Assembly: GCF_947498635.1 (NCBI RefSeq)
Contig: NZ_CANMKV010000001.1
Coordinates: 209,186-273,185 of the forward strand
Source of the DNA: an uncultured Microbulbifer sp.
GTDB taxonomy: Bacteria > Pseudomonadota > Gammaproteobacteria > Pseudomonadales > Cellvibrionaceae
Reading direction: 5' to 3'
Length of the DNA: 64,000 nucleotides
The first letter of the stretch is position 1. The number at the start of each line of letters is the position of its first letter. A program made the translations under genes and the position numbers. This document shows, in pieces, positions 1-10,010 of this stretch. The notes beneath the pieces were generated by a model, which searched no databases, was not told where the DNA came from, and saw nothing but the letters and a program-made list of their open reading frames with translations.

Positions 1-119
1 GCCCGCGGGGCAGAACCACTCAAAGCAGGATCTGAGAATATTCTTTCAATGGTCAGTGGTTCAGCGGTACAAATACCCACGAAAGCACCACCAAGCAGGG
101 CCAGAAGTGTTCTTTTCAT
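1..119 (-). CDS. S9 family (dipeptidyl-peptidase IV-like) peptidase, N-terminal fragment
   Basis: Only the first 39 codons are inside the window; the gene runs off the left edge. The reading starts MKRTLLALLGGAFVGICTA, a basic n-region plus hydrophobic core typical of a Sec signal peptide, and continues LTIERIFSDPALSG. That start is characteristic of the mature N-terminus of bacterial DPP-IV/prolyl oligopeptidase-family serine peptidases, which release N-terminal dipeptides in the periplasm. The catalytic domain is outside the window, so the family call rests on this short motif. An AAGAG sequence lies just upstream of the ATG. It is divergent from the lipoprotein gene that follows. Confidence 0.6.
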   Translation of the reverse strand, partial: MKRTLLALLGGAFVGICTAEPLTIERIFSDPALSGSAPR

Positions 120-391
120 AGTTGCTCTTAATTTTATATTTTCACTACGGTACTCGGTTTTCAACCGAATCGCCGCTGGTGAATTGAGTAAAGTTCTAAC
201 ATCAACTTATTTAATACTTGGCGATTTTACAATGTAATATGCACCTCAAGTAATCTGTCGAACCTCCTTTTAAAGAACTTCTAAATGATTATTCTGAAAT
301 TAGTGGACTTTACAAATTTTTACTCTGCTTTACCGACCTTAGTTAAGTCCTAGGGTCATACTGGGGCACCCACTTTCGCAGGATAATTACA

Positions 392-817
392 ATGAATTTT
401 TACTTAATCCCCCCTATTGCCGCAGCCCTGATGATTAGCGGCTGTAATTCAACCCCAGTGGTTCCCACAACAGAATCCTTTGTAACCCAGATCGGCGAAC
501 TGGGCCATAAACGCTTTACCTATAAAGCTACTCTGGGCCCTGATCGCCCTTCCGGCCAGAAGCCCCGGAGAGCCCCCCCTGGTGGTACCCCAGAGGGAAG
601 TCGTAAAGGTGGGAAGCCTAGTGGAGGGAAACCCGGCGCAGAAAAACCCAGCGGTAATAAACCCAATACCGGAGAAATTAGAAAAATCGCAATGGAGAGA
701 ATGGAATTTCTGCTCCATGAAAGCAGTTTCTGTCCCAATGGGTGGTTCCTGATAGAGCAGACTATCGATCAAAACCGGGCAGAAATCCTCGGTGAATGCC
801 GAGCAGAATCGCCCTAA
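392..817 (+). CDS. Small putative lipoprotein with Gly/Pro/Lys-rich linker
   Basis: 141 codons beginning MNFYLIPPIAAALMISGC: a short hydrophobic segment ending in a lipobox-like ISGC, so the mature protein is predicted to be lipidated at Cys18. AGGATAA precedes the ATG. Residues about 50-92 are a low-complexity basic stretch with repeated GGKPSGGKP/EKPSGNKP units. The C-terminal about 50 residues look folded and contain two Cys (SSFCPNGW and GECRAE) that could form a disulfide. I do not recognise a family. It is a free-standing gene between two minus-strand neighbours. A hairpin-forming GAGAGGA/TCCTCTC repeat at 942-961 lies downstream and may help end transcription. Confidence 0.55.
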   Translation: MNFYLIPPIAAALMISGCNSTPVVPTTESFVTQIGELGHKRFTYKATLGPDRPSGQKPRRAPPGGTPEGSRKGGKPSGGKPGAEKPSGNKPNTGEIRKIAMERMEFLLHESSFCPNGWFLIEQTIDQNRAEILGECRAESP

Positions 818-1030
818 TAACAGTGCAGATCCTTAACTGCGGTTAGCATTGGCTTCATGACGAAGAATCCTCCTCTCCCTGGATAGCCGGTGATTACATT
901 CTTCTGTATAGCTATTCGACATCCATGTCTTATCGCACCCCGAGAGGAGGGATATCCTCTCCCCACTTCTTTGGGCCTCCCGAGAAATACCAACCGTTTC
1001 GCTTATCCGTATGGATATTCGATGAGCGAT

Positions 1031-1894
1031 CTAGCTGTCTGAATGGTCATTTTTCAGCAAGAAATCGGCATGGAAGCGCAAGTGCTCTTCGATAAAAGAG
1101 GCAATAAAGTAATAACTGTGGTCATAGCCCCCGTGGTGCTCAAACCGGATCGGATAGCCACAAACTTCCGCTGCCATCTGCAAGGCTTCCGGTCGCAACT
1201 GCTGTTCCAAAAACTCATCCTTATCACCCTGCGATACCAGTATGGGACGGTGATTTATGGCTCGCCCCACCAATACCGAAGCATCGTACTCTTCCCAGTG
1301 AGTGGTTTCCGCACCCAAATATGCACCCAAAGCCTTCTCTCCCCAGGGACAGGCAATCGGATTACAGATTGGACTAAAGGCAGAAATAGACGTATAGCGC
1401 TCAGGGTTTCTCAAGCCAATAACCAGTGCGCCGTGCCCACCCATGGAGTGACCGCTGATCGCACGACGCTGATTCACAGGAAAATTTCCCTCAATCAATG
1501 CCGGCAACTCCTCCACAATGTAGTCATACATTCGATAGTGCTGCTTCCAGGGGTCCTGGGTCGCATTGACATAAAATCCCGCACCCTGCCCCAGGTCGTA
1601 GGAAGGATCATCTGCAACATCCTCGCCACGGGGACTGGTATCCGGCACCACCAATACAATACCCAACTCTGCGGCCATGCGCTGGGCGCCGGCTTTCTGG
1701 CTAAAGTTGGCATCGGTACAAGTCAGGCCCGACAACCAATAGAGCACCGGGAAATGGTGTCCCTGTTCGCTATCCGCCCCCTGAGGTAAATAAACCGAGA
1801 AATGCATGGAGCAATTCAACGTGGAGGAGTGGTGCCGGTATTGCTGCTGCTGCCCGCTAAAAGACCGCACACTGCTAATAAGCTCAATAGACAT
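1031..1894 (-). CDS. fghA: S-formylglutathione hydrolase
   Basis: 287-residue alpha/beta hydrolase of the esterase D family. It hydrolyses S-formylglutathione to formate and glutathione, the last step of glutathione-dependent formaldehyde detoxification in the cytoplasm. The nucleophile elbow [10 protein letters not shown] places the catalytic Ser at about residue 150; [10 protein letters not shown] near the N-terminus and the C-terminal GGYDHSYYF with the catalytic His are also family hallmarks. Length is normal. The start lies 12 bases after the adhC stop, so the two genes should be cotranscribed, giving consecutive pathway steps in one operon. Confidence 0.95.
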   Translation of the reverse strand: MSIELISSVRSFSGQQQQYRHHSSTLNCSMHFSVYLPQGADSEQGHHFPVLYWLSGLTCTDANFSQKAGAQRMAAELGIVLVVPDTSPRGEDVADDPSYDLGQGAGFYVNATQDPWKQHYRMYDYIVEELPALIEGNFPVNQRRAISGHSMGGHGALVIGLRNPERYTSISAFSPICNPIACPWGEKALGAYLGAETTHWEEYDASVLVGRAINHRPILVSQGDKDEFLEQQLRPEALQMAAEVCGYPIRFEHHGGYDHSYYFIASFIEEHLRFHADFLLKNDHSDS

Positions 1895-1906
1895 AAGTTA
1901 ATCCGC

Positions 1907-3064
<1,158 letters not shown>

Positions 3065-3136
3065 TTAAATTCAACAGAAGCCCAGCATAGCCCGCCAATA
3101 TTGGCGAGGCAAAATACAGGCCTCTTGAGAGACAAA

Positions 3137-3157
3137 CCGGCGCCAATTTTTCGCCGG
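3137..3157 (-). terminator. Hairpin between araC-type gene and adhC
   Basis: CCGGCG/CGCCGG stem of six pairs around a nine-base loop, about 100 bases after the AraC-type gene and upstream of adhC. On the minus strand it is followed by TTTGT only, so it would be a modest terminator. Confidence 0.4.
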
Positions 3158-3259
3158 AAAAAATCCGGTAGAGAAAGGAAAAGGGACCTTGAACAGTACC
3201 AAACAGATACCCGCTCACTAGAGGCACAGAGAACTGACGTAGAGGTAAACTCAGCGGTA

Positions 3260-4264
3260 CTAGCGCTGCTGTTTTCGCCACTGTAGCGGAGAGCGGCCGT
3301 GCACGGTGCGGAAGGCTTTGGAAAAAGCACTCGTGTCAGTGTATCCAAGACTTGCCGAAAGCAAACCAATTCCGATATTGGAAGCACGCAGATGCCAGCG
3401 GGCAGTCTCCATACGCGCTTCCAGCAAGAGCTGCTTAAAAGAGGTTCCGGCTGCGCGCAAATGCCGCTGTAAAGTTCGCACTGGGGTGTCCACCAGCTGC
3501 GCAACCTGGGCCAGGCTATGCTGCTGGGCGCCTAGGGTCTGCAGTATTAACGTGTGCACCTGCCCTGCGACATCCCCCCGGTGCTCCAAGAGTAGAGCCC
3601 GGGTAAACTCTTCAAAGTATTGCACAAGGCTCTCACTTGGTGCTTTGAGAGGCCGCTGTAACAGCTCTACTTCAAACACAAGGCAATCATATTCCTGAGC
3701 AAACAATACCTCAGCTTCAAAATACTCGTGGTAACGTTGCGGTGGGGAGAGAGGGGGATGACGAATGTGCACCTGGCGCGGACGAATATCTTCCCCCGCT
3801 AATTCCCGAAATAACCGGCAGGCAGCGCCCAGGGCCAGCTCACTATATTGTTCGCTACCTTTGACCCCATCACTGTGACTGACTCGGCGGGCAATCAGGC
3901 AACCGTTCCCCTCGGCTAAGCGCCAGTGATCCGCTTGATTATGCAGCACCATATAACGATGGCTTGCCCCCAGTGCAGCATCCAGGTTTTCTTCTCCAAG
4001 CAATAATTTACCCAGCACACCGAGCATCCGCAGTCCCTGCATTTCAGCGAGCCGCAGTCCGAAGTCACTGCAATTTAATTCGCACACACACAAGTTCAGT
4101 AAATCGACGAGGGTGGCAAGAGGAATCAGGATATCGGGTCGACGCACACAATCTACAGGTAGGCCTACCGCGGCGAGCAAGCGAGCCGGAGACCCTCCCA
4201 GTTGGGGCACCAGAGTATTGAAACCCGCAAGAGTACCGCTGCGAATTTCATAAGTGGGGTTCAT
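3260..4264 (-). CDS. AraC-family transcriptional regulator with AraC-N (PF12625-like) sensor domain
   Basis: 334 residues. The N-terminal about 210 residues resemble the arabinose-binding-like domain found in OruR/ArgR-type AraC regulators (PLATLVDLLNLCVCE, FGLRLAE). The last about 90 residues are a double helix-turn-helix: LAQVAQLVDTPVRTLQRHL, then the second helix pair and IGLLSASLGYTDTSAFSKAF with the closing GRSPLQWR. The ATG at 4264 is preceded by GGAGCAGGATCA; a longer reading would need a TTG at 4348. Its position upstream of adhC-fghA on the same strand makes formaldehyde or one-carbon control possible, but the effector is unknown and it could act elsewhere. Confidence 0.85.
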   Translation of the reverse strand: MNPTYEIRSGTLAGFNTLVPQLGGSPARLLAAVGLPVDCVRRPDILIPLATLVDLLNLCVCELNCSDFGLRLAEMQGLRMLGVLGKLLLGEENLDAALGASHRYMVLHNQADHWRLAEGNGCLIARRVSHSDGVKGSEQYSELALGAACRLFRELAGEDIRPRQVHIRHPPLSPPQRYHEYFEAEVLFAQEYDCLVFEVELLQRPLKAPSESLVQYFEEFTRALLLEHRGDVAGQVHTLILQTLGAQQHSLAQVAQLVDTPVRTLQRHLRAAGTSFKQLLLEARMETARWHLRASNIGIGLLSASLGYTDTSAFSKAFRTVHGRSPLQWRKQQR

Positions 4265-4503
4265 TGATCCTGCTCCGGATTCAGCCGCTACTTCAGCAGT
4301 CGCTATATTGGGATACCGGGCCGCGCCAAACTGGGCATTTGCAGCCAATACGCGATGATAAAAGAAATTAGATAAGTTAGACGGGGCTATAGTAACAGGC
4401 CGAACCTATTCGAGTAACACATGCGACGGCGGAGACTTGCATCTCCGCCGAAGAGAAAATGCCATCTACAGTACGGTATTTACATCCGATAGGTTCTGAA
4501 ATT

Positions 4504-5079
4504 TCAGCCGATTTTTTTGACAAACTTCGTCAAAATGACGATCCGCTGCCCTTCCACACGTCCCTCAATGTGCTCTGGATTATCCGTCAGGCTAATTCCC
4601 CGCACCGCGGTACCACGCTTGGCAACCAGACTTGAACCCTTCACATCCAGGTCCTTGATAATGGTCACATTATCCCCAGCCTGCAGCTGCACACCATTGC
4701 TGTCGCGATGCACTAGAACATCGCCCGCTTCCGGTAAGGCACCAGCCTGTGCCCAGCTGAGTTGATCATCATCCAGATATAACATGTCAAACAGGTCTTG
4801 GGCCCAGGTTTCCGAGGACAATCGCTTGAGCAGGCGCCATGCCAGCACCTGCACCGCTGGCTCTTGGCTCCACATACTGTCAGAGAGACACTGCCAGTGG
4901 GCACTGTCGAGCTGAGAAGGATCGCTCAACTGGTCTCGACAGGTCTGACATAACAACACCTGAGCTTGCGCCTGTACTGAGGATTCCGGTACTTCGTAAA
5001 CCTGCAGGTTACCCTGAGATTGACAAAGCTCACATTGACCACCACTGCGCTGAAGCAGCTGTTCCTGACTGACCGCCAT
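4504..5079 (-). CDS. PhnA/YjdM-like zinc-ribbon protein
   Basis: 191 residues. The N-terminal part has a zinc-ribbon with CELC and CQTC pairs (about residues 16-46). The C-terminal about 70 residues are the PhnA domain: VHRDSNGVQLQAGDNVTIIK, DLDVKGSSLVAKRGT, DNPEHIEGRV. The family was named after the E. coli phn locus but its members are not established phosphonate hydrolases and the role is unknown. The central segment (about 50-115) is longer than in the short E. coli-type protein. It is a single gene ahead of the AraC-type regulator with no other phosphonate gene nearby. Confidence 0.85.
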   Translation of the reverse strand: MAVSQEQLLQRSGGQCELCQSQGNLQVYEVPESSVQAQAQVLLCQTCRDQLSDPSQLDSAHWQCLSDSMWSQEPAVQVLAWRLLKRLSSETWAQDLFDMLYLDDDQLSWAQAGALPEAGDVLVHRDSNGVQLQAGDNVTIIKDLDVKGSSLVAKRGTAVRGISLTDNPEHIEGRVEGQRIVILTKFVKKIG

Positions 5080-5277
5080 GAATTACCTCAAAAAGTGCGG
5101 AGTATACGCGCTCACTCATGAGTTCGCGTCCCCCACACCACTTGCCCGGCTTTCAGAAAGGATCTATAGGGTATCAGCCTGCTGTGAAGCAGGCCTGGAA
5201 GAGGCTGTTAAAATTTGGGGCGCATTGGCAGATCCCCGTTATGGCAAACCTCTTTTAGGGCCCATAAAATTTGGTAT

Positions 5278-5298
5278 AAGCCCCATCAAATGGGGCTT
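5278..5298 (-). terminator. Terminator of the CBS-domain gene
   Basis: Nine-pair stem AAGCCCCAT/ATGGGGCTT with a three-base loop, starting eight bases beyond the CBS stop codon. Runs of T are short on both strands. Confidence 0.6.
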
Positions 5299-5305
5299 TA
5301 GACAT

Positions 5306-5722
5306 TCAATGATGCGCCGAGACTGCCGAGGCGAAGTGACCGCCCTGCTTGCTGGCGATCGCCGAGGTGATATCTCCAAGGCTCAGGATGCCCACCATGC
5401 GCTTCTCACTATTCAGAACGGGCATACGCCGAAGCAATTGCTGTTCCATTTTGTGTACGGCAGACAGCAGATCATCCTCCTCCCAGCACCACTCAATACC
5501 CTCGGTCATGACATCGCGGGCAGTCAAAGAAGAAAGATTTCCTCCCTGCACCACGCCACGACACACAATATCCCGGTCGGTGACCATACCTACCAAACGA
5601 TCATTCTCACCGATGGGTACCGCACCGATATCCTCATCGCGCAGAATCTTCGCCAATTCCTGCAATGAGGTATCTGGTGTACACCAGGTTGCTCCCTGAT
5701 GCATCGCCTGTTTCACTTTCAT
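5306..5722 (-). CDS. Two-CBS-domain protein
   Basis: 138 residues made almost entirely of a CBS pair. CBS1 spans about residues 8-60 (VKQAMHQGATWCTPDTSL, IGAVPIGENDRLVGMVTDRDI) and CBS2 about 72-125 (ARDVMTEGIEWCWEEDDL, RMPVLNSEKRMVGILSLGDI). Such stand-alone pairs usually bind adenine nucleotides and report energy or stress status, but the partner here is unknown. AGAGG precedes the ATG. It lies 70 bases downstream of the Hsp20 gene on the same strand, with a hairpin between. The C-terminus ends in a His/Ala-rich tail. Confidence 0.85.
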   Translation of the reverse strand: MKVKQAMHQGATWCTPDTSLQELAKILRDEDIGAVPIGENDRLVGMVTDRDIVCRGVVQGGNLSSLTARDVMTEGIEWCWEEDDLLSAVHKMEQQLLRRMPVLNSEKRMVGILSLGDITSAIASKQGGHFASAVSAHH

Positions 5723-5755
5723 CGTTGACCTCTACCATTTGCGGAAAGTTGAACA

Positions 5756-5783
5756 GCCGATGGCGGAAAAATCCGCCATCGGC
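5756..5783 (-). terminator. Strong hairpin between hsp20 and the CBS gene
   Basis: Perfect 12-pair stem GCCGATGGCGGA/TCCGCCATCGGC with an AAAA loop, nine bases past the Hsp20 stop. It lacks a clear T run, so it may end, weaken or protect the hsp20 transcript ahead of the CBS gene. Confidence 0.55.
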
Positions 5784-5791
5784 AAAATAGA

Positions 5792-6220
5792 TCAATGCAC
5801 TTCGATACGCTTTCTCTGCGGGGGGTGCCCCTCGTGTCTGGGCACCGTCAAAGTCAAGATGCCATCTTTAAAATTCGCATCGATTTCATCTTCACGAACG
5901 TCCTCGCCTAAATTGAAACTGCGCAAGAACTTACCGTAGCGACGCTCCTGGCGTAACACGTGGCCATCCTTCTCTTTCTTGATTTCCCGGTGCACCTCCG
6001 CTTCAAGGGTCAATACGCCATTCTCCAGGGTGATATTGATGTCATTTTTTCCGACACCTGGCAATTCAGCACTGATTTCATACCTATTCTTGCGCTCGCT
6101 CACATCAATGCGCGGAGAGAAAAAACCCTCTCTCTCAGTGCCAATAGCACGACCGGGCGACAACATTTGTTCAAACATGTTATCCAGATCCAGTAGGGAA
6201 CCTCTGGGTATCAGACTCAT
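5792..6220 (-). CDS. Small heat-shock protein, Hsp20/alpha-crystallin family
   Basis: 142 residues. ATP-independent holdase chaperone that binds unfolding proteins. The alpha-crystallin domain spans about residues 35-130: RIDVSERKNRYEISAELPGV, ENGVLTLEAEV, GKFLRSFNLGEDV, and the hallmark FKDGILTLTVP. The C-terminal RKRIEVH carries the short IXV-type anchor used for oligomer assembly. The N-terminal IPRGSLLDLDNMFEQML is of the common class-A type. A strong GGAGG Shine-Dalgarno lies nine bases before the ATG. I could not assign a clear sigma-32 promoter in the upstream gap. Confidence 0.93.
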   Translation of the reverse strand: MSLIPRGSLLDLDNMFEQMLSPGRAIGTEREGFFSPRIDVSERKNRYEISAELPGVGKNDINITLENGVLTLEAEVHREIKKEKDGHVLRQERRYGKFLRSFNLGEDVREDEIDANFKDGILTLTVPRHEGHPPQRKRIEVH

Positions 6221-6563
6221 ACTTACAACCTCCGTCTACCGCTATGTCGCAAGAGGCGCAAGCAAGACCCTAGGGCCCGGCTCACGCCTCTCACATCTTG
6301 CCTTCATTCTAGGTAATTTCGCGTCACTCGGTAGGAATATGTGCCTAGAAAAACCATCACAAACCACATAAAAGAGCCTTCCAATATTTAAATTTTATAT
6401 ATGGAGGCCGGCAGAAATTAACCTAAAACGTTTTCACCTCTCCCGAATTAGCCACCTATAAAAACCAGAAAATACAATAATTCCATTCAGTATTTATCCG
6501 CTTGATCGTAGGTGGCGCCAAATTTAACTAGGATAGGAGGGAGTAATAAATGAGGATACGCTC
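6221..6563. other. Divergent intergenic region, hsp20 / host-attachment protein
   Basis: 343 bases with an AT-rich centre (about 6385-6480). It must hold both promoters. A seven-codon open frame (6550-6573) preceded by GGAGGGAG overlaps the start of the next gene out of frame. No other gene seen. Confidence 0.4.
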
Positions 6564-7001
6564 ATGGCTTTAGCTTGGGTCCTTGTCGCCAATCAATCAC
6601 AAGCCCGGATTTTCGAAGCACAAAAACGCGCGGGAAACCTCCATGAAATTCAAGCCCTTCTCCACCCGGAATCCCGCTTATCTGGGCGGGACATTGACAG
6701 TGATGCTCCCGGGCGCAGCTTTGACAGTCATGGTCAGGGCCGCCATGCGATGGGAAATTTCGCCAACATGCACCGCCGTAGTGGTGAAAACTTTGCTCGG
6801 GAAATCGCTCACACTCTGGAACGGGGACGTCAGGAGGGCCGCTTTGAGAAACTGTATATAGTGGCCGAGCCCTACATGGTAGGCAGTTTGCGCGATGCTC
6901 TTAAAACACCAACGCGGGCCACTGTAGCCGGAGAAACGGGAAAAAACCTAGTCGACAGCCAGCCAGATGAAATTCGCGCACAGCTACCAATTTGGCTCTA
7001 A
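6564..7001 (+). CDS. Host attachment protein family (AtsA-like, PF10116)
   Basis: 145 residues. Family hallmarks are the N-terminal WVLVANQSQARIFE, then LLHPESRLSGRDIDSDAPGR and SFDSHGQGRHAM, and a C-terminal LYIVAEPYMVGSLRDAL that resembles an eRF1-like fold strand-helix. The family was named from an Agrobacterium attachment gene, but most members are stress-associated proteins of unproven role. The ATG at 6564 has GAGGA six bases upstream; a second upstream ATG (6550) is out of frame. It is divergent from hsp20 and convergent with the acyltransferase. Confidence 0.85.
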   Translation: MALAWVLVANQSQARIFEAQKRAGNLHEIQALLHPESRLSGRDIDSDAPGRSFDSHGQGRHAMGNFANMHRRSGENFAREIAHTLERGRQEGRFEKLYIVAEPYMVGSLRDALKTPTRATVAGETGKNLVDSQPDEIRAQLPIWL

Positions 7002-7032
7002 TAAAAAAATACGGCTATAAAGCTGGAGAAAA

Positions 7033-7056
7033 CAGGGGCTGAGTGGTCAGCCCCTG
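7033..7056. terminator. Hairpin between convergent genes
   Basis: Ten-pair perfect stem CAGGGGCTGA/TCAGCCCCTG with GTGG loop, between the convergent host-attachment and acyltransferase genes. No long T run on either side. Confidence 0.5.
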
Positions 7057-7139
7057 CACCTTCAAGAGAAACTCACAGGGAAAACTTTCTTAGAATAGCC
7101 GTCAATTACAATGATCAGAAATACTGAAAATTTGAGCAC

Positions 7140-8045
7140 TTACACCTTGTTAGCGTCGCTCAGTAACTTTCCAATAAGCTGGTCCTTGTCCCGCCAAAGA
7201 TTGTAAACCCAGCTATTAAATTCGGCGCGAAATACCTGGTCATTCATATAATCAGCACTGAAATATTTCTCTGGGATACGAACCTGCTCAATGCGGACAA
7301 TTACCCGCTTGACTTTGCCGGCCAGGAAATCTGAAAAAGTTGGAATACCATCTGGGTAAACAATAGTGACATTCAATAAGCGGTTAAGCTGCTCCCCCAT
7401 GCTCTGCATGGCAAAGGCAATACCACCAGACTTGGGCTTGAGCAAATAATTGAATGGAGAGCCTTGCTTGTCATGCTTTTCCTGAGTAAATCGTGTCCCT
7501 TCAAGAAAGTTCATAATACTTGTAGGTATTAGTTTGAAGCGTTCACAAGCCTTTTTGGTAGCCTCCAGATCTTTGCCACGCATTTCCGGATGTTTTTTTA
7601 GGAATGCCTTGGTGTAACGCTTCATAAATGGAAAGTCTAGCGCCCACCAACAAATCCCCATAACCGGAACCCTGATCAGCTCCTGCTTGATAAAAAATTT
7701 CAGGAAGGGAATTTTCCGATTAAAAATAGATTGCAAGACAAAGATATCAACCCAACTCTGGTGATTGGACGTCACTAAGTACCAACCCTGCTTTTCAAGA
7801 TCATCCCCCCCCTGAATATCCCACTGAGTTTTCTGGGTGAGTTTCATCCAGCCTTTATTTAGGGTTATCCAGCCTTCGGCAATTGCCATGAAAATGGAGG
7901 TATATATTTTTCGCAATACGGCAAATGGGAAAATCACTCGCAGCACCACAAAAAATAAAATTGGGATAAAACAAAGGATTGTACTGATAAACAACAGTAC
8001 CGAAGCCAACATCAACAACACAACGGAGGGAAGAAAATTTAACAT
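7140..8045 (-). CDS. PlsC-type 1-acylglycerol-3-phosphate acyltransferase, YihG-like
   Basis: 301 residues. Membrane-associated lysophospholipid acyltransferase. The N-terminal about 45 residues are two hydrophobic stretches (VVLLMLASVLLFISTILCF, then ILFFVVLRVIFPFAVL) that should anchor it in the inner membrane. Catalytic motif I is NHQSWVD (HX4D), and the third block is FLEGTRFT (EGTR). The spacing and the GICWWALDFPFMKRY block resemble E. coli YihG more than PlsC. Substrate choice between acyl-CoA and acyl-ACP cannot be read from the sequence. It is a single-gene unit. Confidence 0.88.
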   Translation of the reverse strand: MLNFLPSVVLLMLASVLLFISTILCFIPILFFVVLRVIFPFAVLRKIYTSIFMAIAEGWITLNKGWMKLTQKTQWDIQGGDDLEKQGWYLVTSNHQSWVDIFVLQSIFNRKIPFLKFFIKQELIRVPVMGICWWALDFPFMKRYTKAFLKKHPEMRGKDLEATKKACERFKLIPTSIMNFLEGTRFTQEKHDKQGSPFNYLLKPKSGGIAFAMQSMGEQLNRLLNVTIVYPDGIPTFSDFLAGKVKRVIVRIEQVRIPEKYFSADYMNDQVFRAEFNSWVYNLWRDKDQLIGKLLSDANKV

Positions 8046-8155
8046 CTTGTGCTTCTAAATTTTGTAGTAAAAAGAGGCCTTTTACTGTGCACTTGAGCTA
8101 TCAACACGAGAACACAGTATCTTATTCTTGTTCGAAGTCTCTATTGATAGCCAAC

Positions 8156-9664
8156 CTAAAGATTGGCTATCTCAATCATCATGGCTGTATACATTTTTAA
8201 ATTCAGCCGAAACTGTTCAACCGTAATAAATTCATGCTCGGAATGCCCTGTATAAGCAGCGCCAGGCATAGAGGGTCCAAAACTGACCGCATTAGGTAGC
8301 AACTTGGCATTGGTCGAGCCACCAATGGATACGGGCTCAGCTTTTTCCATACCGGTAAAGTGGCGAAAAACCTGTAATAGTGGCTGTACATGGGGTGCAT
8401 CATCCACGCGGTAGGGTGTTCCCAGGGAAATAGCCGTATCAGCCAGAGCAATATCCGTGCGCTCCTGCCAGCTGGCTAGAGCCGTACGAATCTCTTTTTC
8501 CAGCTGTGGGGCCGTCTTGCCCGTAGGGCGGCGCAAGTTGAGATAACTGGTCAGACCGGAGTCTGTCTCTTTCACCATGGTAACAGCCGCCGTCATGGGG
8601 CCCATAAATTCATCGCTGTAGGCGATATCTCCAAACTGCTCGGCAAAGATACCCGTACCCACCAGGTCATTCAGGTAACGCACCGTCGCGCCCGCCGCAT
8701 TGTTCGGCCACTGATGCACACTGAGCACATCCGCCAGATAAGCGACCGCATTGACCCCATGTTCTGGTTCTGAGCTATGGGTGGCTACACCGCGGGCAGA
8801 GATCACCAGTTTGTCATCCCGTTCAGTAAATTCAAACACGGCGGTTTTGTGTGTGGCCGATCGTGCACGAATGGCTGCGAGTAACTCTGAAGTGGCGTTG
8901 GCCAACACCGCAGAGGCCTCATCCGGTACCTGGCTGCGAAAGTAACCACCGGAGAAATTTTCAAGGTAGGGCTTATCAAAACCTTTCGGCAAGACACCCT
9001 TAGTACTGACCTGTACCTCGCTCCAGCCCTTTTCCGCAGTCACCACCGGGTAGTTGGCGTCAATAGTGATGTTATAAGTGGGAGTGGGGTAGGTTTTCAG
9101 GAAGTCCTTGAGAGGCTCCCAATCAGACTCTTCTGCTAAATAGACCAGAAGCTCAACCCTGCGCTTCATCGGCACTCCACGGTCTTTGATCGCTTTCATT
9201 GCGTAGAGGGCTGTGGCTATTGGGCCCTTATCATCCTCACTGCCACGAGCAATCAATTTGCCCGGTTCGCTTTCTGCATCCAGGACAAAGGGGCTTTTCT
9301 GCCACTTGGCAGGGTTGGCCGGCTGGACATCACCATGGGTAACAATCCCCACTTTTTCTGAGCCCTCACCCAGGGCGATCACCACGACATGACCAAAATC
9401 TTGATACGCCAATCCCAGGGCCTGGGCCTTGCTTCGCAAGGCATTCTTAAAACCTGTAAATTCGGGATTGCTAGCCAAAGGTAGATCTTCGCGGGCCACT
9501 GTCTCGAAACGCACCAGGCTAGCCAGGGTTTCAGTCATGGCCGTTTCATATTTACTGACCGCATAGTCAGCAGCCTCCTGAGCCCGAGGAGAAACCCCCG
9601 CGGCAACAGTCGCAGACAGGGATGCAAAAAAGAGTAGCGATAAAAGAGCCTGTCGTAGCGTCAT
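8156..9664 (-). CDS. Exported M20-family dipeptidase
   Basis: 502 residues. Zinc-dependent metallopeptidase of the M20 clan, PepV/Sapep branch. Metal-site and catalytic motifs: IVTHGDVQPANP, RGSEDDKGP (bridging Asp), LLVYLAEESDWE (catalytic Glu pair) and a late SIGGSTNAK/GHSEHEF with His. The central region is the lid/dimerisation domain. The ATG at 9664 gives a signal peptide, MTLRQALLSLLFFASLSATVAAG, so the enzyme should be periplasmic; a further-upstream start would bury it. GGGGAT precedes the ATG. Substrate is probably short peptides but not proven. Confidence 0.88.
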   Translation of the reverse strand: MTLRQALLSLLFFASLSATVAAGVSPRAQEAADYAVSKYETAMTETLASLVRFETVAREDLPLASNPEFTGFKNALRSKAQALGLAYQDFGHVVVIALGEGSEKVGIVTHGDVQPANPAKWQKSPFVLDAESEPGKLIARGSEDDKGPIATALYAMKAIKDRGVPMKRRVELLVYLAEESDWEPLKDFLKTYPTPTYNITIDANYPVVTAEKGWSEVQVSTKGVLPKGFDKPYLENFSGGYFRSQVPDEASAVLANATSELLAAIRARSATHKTAVFEFTERDDKLVISARGVATHSSEPEHGVNAVAYLADVLSVHQWPNNAAGATVRYLNDLVGTGIFAEQFGDIAYSDEFMGPMTAAVTMVKETDSGLTSYLNLRRPTGKTAPQLEKEIRTALASWQERTDIALADTAISLGTPYRVDDAPHVQPLLQVFRHFTGMEKAEPVSIGGSTNAKLLPNAVSFGPSMPGAAYTGHSEHEFITVEQFRLNLKMYTAMMIEIANL

Positions 9665-10010
9665 AAGATCCCCGGGCAAATAAAAGTGCCATTGTACATC
9701 CGCGGCCAGTAGCATGACTCACCTTTTCATCCCAGTCCCCGTAGTGATTTTCGCCAGCTCTGGCGTCCTAAGCCACACGTACGCGAATATACGGCTGCTA
9801 AACTCATAATCTGGTCTTGGCTAGCGGCAGCACATACTTGCGCCGAATTACCCGTCAATACGGATATTTTCAGGCGGATAATAAACGGCAATCACAGCTT
9901 ACAGACTCACGAGTGAAAAGAGCCCAGCCATGTCAGCGAGCAACTCCCAGCTGGGCGGCATCATTTCTGGATTGCTCAATATTGTGCATATCGCGAGACG
10001 GGAGTAACGC
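9665..10010. other. Divergent intergenic region
   Basis: 346 bases between the M20 peptidase and the 221-codon gene. I see no convincing gene or structured RNA; GGGAG near 10000 is the ribosome-binding site of the right-hand gene. Confidence 0.35.

Noticed and set aside
4755..4770. TTGAT-containing sequence in the PhnA-like gene
   Set aside because: Right half is ATCCA and it is inside coding sequence.
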